From contig CBDAQM010000002.1 in NCBI GenBank assembly GCA_965199095.1, positions 85,058 through 149,057 of the forward strand: a stretch of 64,000 nucleotides of DNA, read 5' to 3'. The translations under genes and the position numbers were made by a program. Under the pieces are notes generated by a model, which was not told the DNA's origin, made no database searches, and saw only the letters and a list, made by a program, of their open reading frames with translations. Below, piece by piece: positions 36,837 through 45,200 of this stretch; positions within the stretch are counted from its first letter, which is position 1, and each line of letters opens with the position of its first letter. Source of the DNA: LMUY01 sp965199095 (GTDB taxonomy: Bacteria; Pseudomonadota; Alphaproteobacteria; Acetobacterales; Acetobacteraceae).

Positions 36837-37508
36837 CTATGTCAGACGCCGTCGGGCCTCGTCGGCAAATCCAAGCACCCGCAATGCGGCACAGGCAGCG
36901 CCGTAGCCATTGTCGATGTTCACGGTGACGATGCCCGGCGCACAACTCGCCAGGATGGCGTTCAGCGCCGCATGCCCGCCGGCCGCCACGCCGTACCCCA
37001 CCGAGGTGGGCACCGCGATCACCACGCCTGCCACCAGGCCGCCGATCACGCTGGGCAGCGCCGCATCCATGCCCGCTGCGACGATCACCACGGGCATCGC
37101 CCGCAACTCCTCCACCCGGCGCAGCAAGCGCCACAGCCCGGCTACTCCCACGTCGGCGATCAGCTCGGCCCGGCGTCCCTGGAACGCCAAGGTCCGCACC
37201 GCCTCCAGCGCCACCGGGACGTCCGACGTCCCGGCCGTCACGACGGCGACCTGCGCCCCGCCCGTGCTCAGTTGCGGAGCCCCGAAGAACGCGGTTTGCG
37301 ATACGGCATCGTAGTCCAACGCATCCTGCTGGGCCGCGGGCAATGCCGCGAACCGCTCCGGCGCCAACCGCGTCAGCAGCATCGGCGCGCGCAGGCTCGC
37401 CAGAATGGCCGCGATCTGCGCGGGCGACTTTCCGGCGCAGAACATCGCCTCGCCGAACCCAAGGCGCGATACCCGCGCCTCGTCGAGTACGAACTCGGCC
37501 TCGTTCAC
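36837..37508 (-). CDS. larB: Nickel-pincer cofactor biosynthesis protein LarB
   Basis: A 223-residue AIR-carboxylase-like protein. The first third (FGEAMFCAGKSPAQIAAIL) and the core GTSDVPVALEAVRTL, AELIADVGVAGLWRLL, VVIVAAGMDAALPSVIGGLV and AVPTSVGYGVAAGGHAALNAIL are diagnostic. LarB carboxylates and hydrolyses nicotinic acid adenine dinucleotide, the first step toward the nickel-pincer nucleotide. It overlaps larE by 4 nt (ATGA). Confidence 0.93.
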   Translation of the reverse strand: MNEAEFVLDEARVSRLGFGEAMFCAGKSPAQIAAILASLRAPMLLTRLAPERFAALPAAQQDALDYDAVSQTAFFGAPQLSTGGAQVAVVTAGTSDVPVALEAVRTLAFQGRRAELIADVGVAGLWRLLRRVEELRAMPVVIVAAGMDAALPSVIGGLVAGVVIAVPTSVGYGVAAGGHAALNAILASCAPGIVTVNIDNGYGAACAALRVLGFADEARRRLT

Positions 37509-38302
37509 GCCGAGGCTCCAAGGAACGCGCTGCCGTTGCGGTAGGGCGCGAACTCAACCGATGTCGGCACGCCGGCACGCTGCGCGAGCGCCTGCAGTTC
37601 CGCCTGCAATGCGGTTTGCATGGGCCGGCTCCGCGCCAGCGCGGCTTCGTCCAACTCGATCACCAGCGCCTTCGCCCGCACCCGGCAGCGCACGGTTTGC
37701 GGCGACAGCCACGCCCCGACCAATGTCTCGGCCTGGTGCACCATCGCCAGCACCGCCGCCTCGATGCGGATGCAGGTCTCCACACGGCTGGACAGGCACG
37801 GCGCCGCCGGAAGCTCCGACAAGGCGCCGAGTCCCAATTCCAGTGCCAACGCCCGCACGGTCCGCTTATCGATGTCAGCCTCCACGAACGGGTGGCGCAC
37901 CGCGTGGTCGCGTGCCGCCAGCAGCCCCGGCCGGTATTCCCCAAGATCGTCGAGGTTGGTACCGGATACGATCTGGTGTGTCGTGCGCTTCGCCACCGCT
38001 CCGTACAGGTTGGTTTTGCAGAAGAAGCATCGATTGACCGGGTTGGCGCGATACGCCGGGTCCGCGAACTCGCCGGCGTCGAAGATGTCCAGGCGCCAGC
38101 CTTCTGCCGCCGCCAGCGCTTGGGTCCGCGCGGTCGCCTCCATCGGGACCGCGGGAGAGGTGGCGTGATGCATCGTCACCGCACCCGGCAAGAAGCGATG
38201 CGCCGCGGTCGCCAAGGTGAGGCTGTCGATGCCGCCGCTCACCGCCACGGCGATGCGACCACTCGTCGCCAGCGCGGCGTGCAGCCGATCACACGGGCTC
38301 AT
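37505..38302 (-). CDS. larE: ATP-dependent sacrificial sulfur transferase LarE
   Basis: A 265-residue PP-loop protein: SGGIDSLTLA (the AMP-binding loop), NRCFFCKTNLYGAVA, and GTNLDDLGEYRPGLLAA. LarE adenylates the LarB product and donates sulfur; in the Lactiplantibacillus enzyme the sulfur comes from a protein cysteine, and the cysteine in PAPCLSSRVE is the likely equivalent here. The ATG overlaps the larC stop (ATGA). In-frame sequence further upstream is larC in another frame. Confidence 0.93.
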   Translation of the reverse strand: MSPCDRLHAALATSGRIAVAVSGGIDSLTLATAAHRFLPGAVTMHHATSPAVPMEATARTQALAAAEGWRLDIFDAGEFADPAYRANPVNRCFFCKTNLYGAVAKRTTHQIVSGTNLDDLGEYRPGLLAARDHAVRHPFVEADIDKRTVRALALELGLGALSELPAAPCLSSRVETCIRIEAAVLAMVHQAETLVGAWLSPQTVRCRVRAKALVIELDEAALARSRPMQTALQAELQALAQRAGVPTSVEFAPYRNGSAFLGASA

Positions 38303-39501
38303 CGATTTTCGGCTCCCTGGTCGTGGATCGCCGTCGCCGCCTGACGCTCGGCCTGCTGCCTTACATGGATGCGGGCGGCGTGGCTGGCGATGTCGCGCAG
38401 GTGGTCGGACTCCGCCTTGCCGGTGAGCATACCGTCCGGCCGCTCCACCAGCTTTGTCGTAATGGGATGGCCGTCCACCTCGCTGCGGGCGAACCGCCGG
38501 GCCAGCGCCCGGCCCTGCACGAGATGGGTGCGCAGGCCGATCGTGGTGGTTTCCTGGAAACAAAGGCGCACGACATAGTCAAGCATGTCGGGCCGGGCGA
38601 GGACCTGCACGTGCACCGCTAGGCGGGATTTCTTGCCAAAGGCCGGCATTTGCACCACGTCGTGCACCCCCGCCGCCGCACGCACGCGGTCAAGCCCCAG
38701 CGCCAGGTCTTCCCCCGACTGGTCATCCACCTCGAAACTAACCACCGCGAGTTCCCGATGCCCGACTGCCGCCGCCGCGTCCGTGTCGAACACCAATGCG
38801 CGCAGGCAGTTGCTGATCCCCGGCAGCCGCCTGGCGCCGAAGCCGTAGCCGGACTGGCGCAGCGTGCCGCACGTTGCGACTGCCGTGTGGCAGCCGAGGT
38901 AGCGCAGGATCGCAGCCCCGGTCGGCGTCACCCGTTCACCGCCGATCCCGTCATCGTGCAAGATGAAGCCTTCCAGCAGGAGCGCGGTGGCCGGGGCGGG
39001 GACCGGCATGAGCCCGTGGGCGGTGCGCACCGTGCCCCCGCCGACCGGCATGGCGGCGACGGTCCACTGCGCCGGCCCGATCGCCGCGATCACAGAAGCT
39101 GCCGCCACGATGTCGGCGATGGAATCGACTGCCCCCACCTCATGGAACGCGACCGCGCCGGGCGGCACGCCGTGCACGCGCCCCTCGGCAGCCGCCAACT
39201 CCGCGAAGATGCCGATGGCATGGTCCCGCACGGCAGGTGCGAGGCCGGAGTCCACCAGCGCAAGACGGATATCGCTCCAGTGGCGGTGGTGGTGGCCATG
39301 CTCCGCCGCGGTTTCGTCGACCACGAAGCGCGACCCGGTCAGGACCCCGTCATCATGGGCCACAACCCGGCATGGTGTCCCGGCCAGCATTTGGGCAGCA
39401 GCGATCGCCGCGTCCCGATGTTCCGGGAAGGCGTCGAGCAGGCAGGCGACGAACATGTCACCTGCCGCGCCGCCCAAAGGATGAAGATGGATATGCCGCA
39501 T
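38299..39501 (-). CDS. larC: Nickel-pincer cofactor biosynthesis protein LarC
   Basis: A 400-residue protein in one continuous frame, whereas the Lactiplantibacillus gene is split into larC1/larC2 by a programmed frameshift. It begins HIHLHPLGGAAGDMFVACLLD, has a histidine-rich loop EHGHHHRHW at residues 67-75 as a likely nickel-loading site, FHEVGAVDSIADIV, and a C-terminal LarC2-type region from about residue 270. LarC inserts nickel into the thiolated pyridinium nucleotide with CTP. It is first of the overlapping larC-larE-larB set; the aldo/keto reductase gene ends about 60 nt upstream. No LarA or homologous racemase is in the window. Confidence 0.93.
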   Translation of the reverse strand: MRHIHLHPLGGAAGDMFVACLLDAFPEHRDAAIAAAQMLAGTPCRVVAHDDGVLTGSRFVVDETAAEHGHHHRHWSDIRLALVDSGLAPAVRDHAIGIFAELAAAEGRVHGVPPGAVAFHEVGAVDSIADIVAAASVIAAIGPAQWTVAAMPVGGGTVRTAHGLMPVPAPATALLLEGFILHDDGIGGERVTPTGAAILRYLGCHTAVATCGTLRQSGYGFGARRLPGISNCLRALVFDTDAAAAVGHRELAVVSFEVDDQSGEDLALGLDRVRAAAGVHDVVQMPAFGKKSRLAVHVQVLARPDMLDYVVRLCFQETTTIGLRTHLVQGRALARRFARSEVDGHPITTKLVERPDGMLTGKAESDHLRDIASHAARIHVRQQAERQAATAIHDQGAENR

Positions 39502-39562
39502 GACGCCTCGTTGGCAGGAGTTCGGTGCTGTAACGCCCAACGCCGCCCTTCGGTGTGAGCCC

Positions 39563-40630
39563 CTACTCCATCGTTGGCGCCAGTTCCTGCACGGACTCAA
39601 CGTCCTCGCCGAGCCAGGCCGAGTTCTTCGCCGTCCCGTCGAAGGTGGAGCTCGTCTTGAACAGCTCGTACTTGCCTTCGAGCGCATAGGGGCGGCTTCG
39701 CGACAGCAACTCGGCCACGGCCGCCTTGTCCATCGGCTTGAAGGTCCGCGTCGCCGCGAACGCCTGGTCCAGGTCGTGTTGGTTCTCGATGCCGGTGATC
39801 ACGACCGACGTCGGCAGGTTCAGCGAGTAATGCAGGTATTCCAGCGGCTGGATCGGCGCATGGCTTTTCAGCAGCACGCTGTCCGCGAACGTCTTCATAG
39901 CCAGCACCGCGATGCCCTGCTCCACCAGATAGGGCAACACCAAATGGGCGAAGCTGCGGAAATGCGCGTCCATCACGTTCAACGGCATCTGCACGGCGTC
40001 GAGCTGGAAGCCGCGCTCCGCCGCCACCGCCAGCATTTGCAGGTGGATGCGCGGATCCTTATGCCCGGTGAACCCGATATAGCGCAGCTTGCCGGCCTGC
40101 TTCGCCTCGACGAACGCCTCCATGGCGCCCCCCTCCGCGAACACCCGGTCCGGGTCGTCGTAGCGCAGGATTTCGTGGTGCTGCACCAGGTCTATGCGGT
40201 CGGTCCGCAGGCGCTTCAGCGAGGTGTCGATCTGGTCGGCTGCCTCCTTCTTGGTCCGTCCGTCCATCTTGGACATCAGGAACACGCGGTCGCGATATCC
40301 GCCCTGGTCCAGCGCCACGCCCATCCGCAGCTCCGACCGGCCCTTATTGTAGTCCCAGCAATTATCCATGAAGTTGATGCCGCGATCGACGCCCTGCTGG
40401 ATCAGCCGTGTCGCCTCGGCGTCGCTCACCGCCGTCTTGCCCAGGTGAAACCCGCCCATGCCGATGGCGGAGATCATCTCCTGCGTGCGGCCGAACCGGC
40501 GGTACAGCATGTCACCCCGTCGCTCTCCCGGGTCCGTCACGAACGGGAGGTTGGCCGGGTCGTCAATCCGGCTGGCCGGCAAGGCCGTGCGCGTTATACC
40601 GGCATCCGGGGCGGCGCTGTCGTGCTGCAT
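39563..40630 (-). CDS. Aldo/keto reductase
   Basis: A 355-residue (alpha/beta)8 barrel oxidoreductase. The catalytic set is visible: D and Y in NFMDNCWDYNKGRSE, K in FLMSKMDGRTKK, and H in LVQHHEILRYDD. It has an extra N-terminal stretch of about 40 residues before MLYRRFGRTQEMIS. The ATG has AGGA upstream. It reduces an aldehyde or ketone with NAD(P)H; the substrate is unknown. It is the first gene of the same-strand run that continues with the lar genes, and diverges from a small plus-strand gene. Confidence 0.9.
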   Translation of the reverse strand: MQHDSAAPDAGITRTALPASRIDDPANLPFVTDPGERRGDMLYRRFGRTQEMISAIGMGGFHLGKTAVSDAEATRLIQQGVDRGINFMDNCWDYNKGRSELRMGVALDQGGYRDRVFLMSKMDGRTKKEAADQIDTSLKRLRTDRIDLVQHHEILRYDDPDRVFAEGGAMEAFVEAKQAGKLRYIGFTGHKDPRIHLQMLAVAAERGFQLDAVQMPLNVMDAHFRSFAHLVLPYLVEQGIAVLAMKTFADSVLLKSHAPIQPLEYLHYSLNLPTSVVITGIENQHDLDQAFAATRTFKPMDKAAVAELLSRSRPYALEGKYELFKTSSTFDGTAKNSAWLGEDVESVQELAPTME

Positions 40631-40810
40631 GAATGGGTTCCTGTCATGGAAGTTGAGTTCGTCCTCTCACATAAGAACGCAGCCGCTTGCGGCTTGGTGC
40701 AACCGGACGGCAATCTCCTGGCGGTCATGTCCCATCGCGGACGCGTGAGCGCTTGATGGCAGGCAACCCTGGTTCAGCAACGCAGTTAAGCCAGCGACGG
40801 GAGACATTCT

Positions 40811-41131
40811 GTGCCGCACGAGAAGACGAAGTCGGATAACGATACCAGTACCGCCCGGTCGGCCAAGGCGCGAAAGGCCGAGGAGATCCAGCAGGCCGGG
40901 AGTGCAAAAGCAGGGGCCGGTCATCCTGACGTTCCTGAAGGCGGCAAGGCGGAGACGCCGGTGCAATCCAAAGGCCACCCGATGCCGGCAGCGTCAACAG
41001 CGGCGCTGGACGGCAACATTGTACCCGGCGTCAGTTCAGCGATAGCCGGGAAGGCGGAAAAGGAAGCAGCCGCAAAGAAGGCTGAACTCACGAAAGAGCA
41101 GCACGGGCGCGGGCACCGCAAGGCGGAGTGA
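40811..41131 (+). CDS. Small hydrophilic, probably disordered protein
   Basis: A 106-residue Lys/Ala/Glu-rich product with no hydrophobic segment and many charged pairs; the start is GTG with GGGAGA about 9 nt upstream. The central stretch PMPAASTAALDGNIVPGV is the only less polar part. Such proteins are common next to stress genes in soil alphaproteobacteria. I recognise no family. Confidence 0.5.
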   Translation: MPHEKTKSDNDTSTARSAKARKAEEIQQAGSAKAGAGHPDVPEGGKAETPVQSKGHPMPAASTAALDGNIVPGVSSAIAGKAEKEAAAKKAELTKEQHGRGHRKAE

Positions 41132-41209
41132 CCGGTGCGGCCGCAATCACCACTCGTCCGCTACGCCGGCATCACGTGAGGCTGTTCGGCGCCTTTCTAG
41201 GAAACACCT

Positions 41210-41386
41210 ATGCCCGTTTTCGATCGTACAAAGTTCATCAGTGCGTTGGCCGGTTCGACAGCGTTCACGACCGCTCAGGGCGCTGCGCTGGCTGACGCAT
41301 TGGTGGCATCGCTGCAAGACGCGGTAGTGCCCGGTGAAAGTCGCGACGTGCCGCCGCTACGCGGCGCCCCCGCTGACCTCTCATAG
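41210..41386 (+). CDS. Short ORF resembling the start of a DUF1640-type coiled-coil protein (likely remnant)
   Basis: A 58-codon ORF beginning MPVFDRTKFISALAGS. The spacing of F-D-x-x-K-F followed by a helix with Q-A-x-A-L-A-D-A-L recalls the first helix of DUF1640 proteins, which normally continue into a long coiled coil and a C-terminal membrane segment. Here the ORF stops after VPPLRGAPADLS, so it is probably a truncated copy. The assignment is a pattern judgement only. Confidence 0.35.
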   Translation: MPVFDRTKFISALAGSTAFTTAQGAALADALVASLQDAVVPGESRDVPPLRGAPADLS

Positions 41387-41401
41387 CAACCCGCAGGTCT
41401 C

Positions 41402-41599
41402 CTATGCCTTCAGGGCAGTACGGCCAGCGTCTGTCAGGTGCACCCGTTCATCATCGGCACTTCGCAACAAGCCGAGATTGATGAGCTTCGGCAGCAAAAG
41501 CGCGCCGACCGGGCCGTGCCGGGCGGCAAACTCAGCCTTGGTGGGACCGCCCTTCACGCTGTGCACGTATTCAAGCACGCGATGTTCGGTGATGTTCAT
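41402..41599 (-). CDS. Small winged-helix-like hypothetical protein
   Basis: A 65-residue product starting MNITEHRVLEYVHSVKGG. The pattern of three helices followed by a short hairpin (LLRSADDERVHLTDAG) looks like a minimal winged-helix domain, as in small MarR-like proteins, but it is too short to be sure of DNA binding. A longer in-frame start nine codons upstream is possible. Confidence 0.45.
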   Translation of the reverse strand: MNITEHRVLEYVHSVKGGPTKAEFAARHGPVGALLLPKLINLGLLRSADDERVHLTDAGRTALKA

Positions 41600-41739
41600 C
41601 AGACAACCTAACAAATGATCCTTCATGAGTCACGTGCGCCGCACCAATCGGTCCGTCGCTGCGTTCTCGTCTATACGGGACCACCTGCTCCCATCCATTG
41701 GGACAGACGCGTCCTGCCAGTTTGGCAAAGGATTTCGGT

Positions 41740-42036
41740 ATGGACGACATCAAGAAGGCTGCCTCCTCCCACCATGAGGATGCCGCGCACCATTTCGAGC
41801 TCGCGGCCAAGATGCACCGCGATGCGGCGAAGCAATGCAATTCTGGCAATTACCAAAAAGCACAAAGCCTGTCGGTGTCTGCTGCAGAGGCAGAGGGGAT
41901 CGCCAACCGCCTCGCGATGGAGGCGGTGAACCTATACCGCCACCATGACGACGAGGTCGCCGAACACAAAGCCGAAGCCGCCTCGGAACAGGCCGCCCGC
42001 GATGCGAAGCACGAGGCAAGAGCCGCAAAGGAATAG
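41740..42036 (+). CDS. Small His/Ala-rich helical protein
   Basis: A 98-residue product beginning MDDIKKAASSHHEDAAHHF, with AAAGGA about 7 nt before the ATG. The whole chain is predicted helical and highly charged, with histidine pairs at both ends (SHHEDAAHH and YRHHDDEVAEH), and ends in an Ala/Glu/Lys tail. It could be a small stress or metal-binding protein; no family is recognised. The next 250 nt up to the large sensor gene hold nothing I can identify. Confidence 0.55.
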   Translation: MDDIKKAASSHHEDAAHHFELAAKMHRDAAKQCNSGNYQKAQSLSVSAAEAEGIANRLAMEAVNLYRHHDDEVAEHKAEAASEQAARDAKHEARAAKE

Positions 42037-42288
42037 GTGGGTTCGAGGAGGCTCATCCGCGCGCTAGAACGCTGGCATCGGCGACCACAGCCGCTCCTCA
42101 TCCGTGAACACGCGGCTGCGGGTCTGGAAGCGGACGCTCTCCGGCGCCCCCGGTGAAACTTCGGAGCCGCGTCCCCGCACGACCTTCGATCAACCGGCCT
42201 TCTGGAGTGCTCCTGCGCAGGCGGGTCACCACACCGTGTGATGCTGCCAAAGGAAGCGGGCTGCTTCAGGTCAAGCTGAAAAGGCGCG

Positions 42289-45200
42289 CTAAACGCGAGA
42301 GGTTTTGGCTGAGCCTGCCGCCACTGCGAGCCGCGCCAGAGCGGGAAGCGAGGCCGCGCCGGTCCTGTGCATGATGGAAGCCCGGTGGTTCTCCACAGTG
42401 CGCTGGCTGATGCCGAGATCGGCGGCAATGATCTTGCTGGGTTGGCCAGCCAGCACCAGGGCCATGATCTCCCTTTGCCGAGGCGTCAGCCCGGCCATTT
42501 GGGTCGCCGCCGCCTCGTGCCACGCCGCGCGCTTCGCCGTGTCGTGCGAGCGTTCCAGCGCGCGGGCGACGCTCGCCAGCAAGCCCGCGCGGTCCACAGG
42601 CTTCTCGATGAAGTCGGAGGCGCCGGCTTTCATGGCGCGGATGGCCATCGGCACGTCGCTTTGTCCGGTGATGACGATCGCCGGCACCGCATGGCCCGAA
42701 GCGCGCAGTTGCTCCAGCAGGTCGATACCGCTCATGCCCGGCAGCGCCGCATCGATGAGCAGGCACGCGGCGCCATCGGGCCGGAAGGCCTCGAGGAACG
42801 CCTCGCTGCTGGGGAAACCCGCGACGGCCCGGCCGTCGCTTTGCAGCACCTCCATGATCGCGCTGCGGACGCCGTCGTCGTCATCCACCACGAGGATCTT
42901 GGGCTGTCCCTCCAGCGGGGGCGCCAGCACGCGCGTGATCGCGGCTCGCAGGTCGGGGAGGCCGACCGGCTTGCTCAACACCGCGCATCCCCCAAGCGTC
43001 ACGGCGCGCAGCGTGGCGCTGGAGATGTCCCCGGTCAGGATGATCACCGGCAGGGCCCGGCCGGCTGCCGCCCGGATCCCGACCACCAACTGCAGACCAT
43101 TCGGGCCGTTCGGCAGGTTGTAATCGGCCAGGACCAGGTCCGGCATACTGCGCGCCACGCAGGTCATGGCTTGCGGGCCGTCCGCCGCCGTCACGACCTG
43201 GTGGCCCTGGCTGCGGAGCAGCTCTGCGAGCATCTCGCACAAATCGGGGTCATCCTCCACGACCAGGATGCTGACCGCGGCATCTTCCCCGACACTCTCC
43301 GGATGGATCGCAGGCGAACGCGATGGCTCGGTCGGGGCAAGCCGCGGCAGCTCGACCGAGAAGCCGGAGCCGTGGCCAAAGCGGGACAGAACCCGGACGG
43401 GATGGTCCAGCAGGGTTCCAAGCTGCTTGACGATGGACAAACCCAGCCCGAGGCCGCGGCTGCGTTGCCGGGCTGGGTTCCCCACCTGGTAGTATTCTTC
43501 AAAGATCGTCGCGAGGTCTGTATCCTTTATGCCGATGCCGGTATCCCAGACCTCCACGGTGAGCATGCCGCCGCGCCTGCGGCAGCCGAGCAGGACACGG
43601 CCTTCCTGCGTGTATTTGATGGCGTTGGTCAGGAGGTTGCGGAGCATCTGCTCCAGCAGCTTCGGATCGCTCCGCACGTGCTGCGTACAGGGGACGACGC
43701 GAAGCTGAACGCCCTTCGCCTCGGCATGGTAGGCGAACTCGCCGCGCAACCGTTCCAGCAGGGCGTCGATGGCGAAGACCGAGAGGGCCGGCTGCACCGC
43801 GCCTGCCTCGATCTCGTTGATGTCGAGCAAGGTATCGAGCATCCCCGTCACCGTGCTCAGCGTGGTGTTCTGCCGGGCGACGAGGCCGCGCGCCTTCTCG
43901 CCCGTGACCGCCTCGGCGAGCAGGGCTTGCAGCAAGGCGAGCGTTTGCAGCGGCTGGCGCAGGTCGTGGCTGGCGGCGGCCAGGAAGCGCGACTTCGCAG
44001 CGTTCGCCGCTTCCGCCTCCATCTTGGCAGCCTCCAGCGCCCGGCCGGCGGCCTTGCGGCCCGTGATGTCGGTGAAGGTGATCACCACACCCTCCACCCG
44101 TCCGCCGCCGGTGCGATAGGGGAGGATGCGGCGGCGGAACCACGTGCCGTCCGCCGCCTCAATCTCGCGCTCCAGCGGCTCCAGCCGGTCCTGCACCGCG
44201 GCCATGTCGCCGGCCAGCGCGCCGTCTGGCACCAGCGCCGCGAAATCCGTCAGCTTGCGGCCCACGTCGGCCGGGATGATGGCGAACAGCGCGTTGATGG
44301 CGGGGGTGAAGAAGCGGATGCGGCCGTCCAGATCGAGGAACAGGGTGGCGACGTTGGTGCTGTACAACACATTCTGCAGGTCGTCGGAGGTGGTGCGCTG
44401 GCGTTCCAGCGTCTCCTGCAACTGGCTGTTCACTGCGGTCAGCTCTTCGTTGAGCGACTGCAGTTCCTCCTTGGAGGCGACGATCTCCTCGTTGGTGGAC
44501 TGGTATTCCTCGTTGACGGACAACGCCTCCTCGTTGATGGCGCGCTGCTCCTCGGCCGACAGCTCCAGGTCCCGCACCGTCCCCTGCAGCTCCGCCCGGG
44601 TCGCGTCCAGCTCGCGCTCCAGCTCGGCCACGCGCGCCATTTGGGCCGGCAGCAGCGGAACACCCTCGCGGCGTTCGGGCTGGTCCACGTCCAGGAAGCA
44701 GACCAGCAGCATCTGCTTGCCGGCTTCCACGACCGGGTGCACAGCCAGGTTGAACGTCCGCCTGCCGTCCTCGCCGATCACCAGGCCGCGCTCCAGCACG
44801 CGGGCCTTGCCGTCCCGCGCCGCCTGCAACGCTGCCCGCAGCTTGCCGCGCAATCCTGGCCGCGCCATCGCCAGCAGGTCCTGGCTCACCAGACCCGGCG
44901 GCAGACGTAGGTAGCGGTCCACCGGCCCGAGCGAGAACAGCACGGTGTTCGCCGCGTCGATCAGGACGGAGGCGTGGGCATAGGCGTCCGTCACCAGGCG
45001 ACGCCCGAGTTCGGCCAGGGCAGCCGGGCGGACAGACGCTGCGGGTGGACCAGCCGGCCGTATCCGCCATTCCTCGCCGGGCCGGACCAGGGCAATGCCC
45101 TGCTGCCGTACGCTCTGCCCGGGCTTGCCCGACGCGGTATGCCCGACGCGCCGGTAGATGCGCTCGCCCTTCGCCACGGCCTCGAACCGGCCTTCTGCCC

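Noticed and set aside
42367..44910. An 847-codon open frame on the plus strand
   Set aside because: It lies antisense to the giant sensor gene, whose domains are unmistakable. Its translation is rich in Arg, Gln, His and Gly with no domain, as expected for the reverse strand of GC-rich coding DNA.
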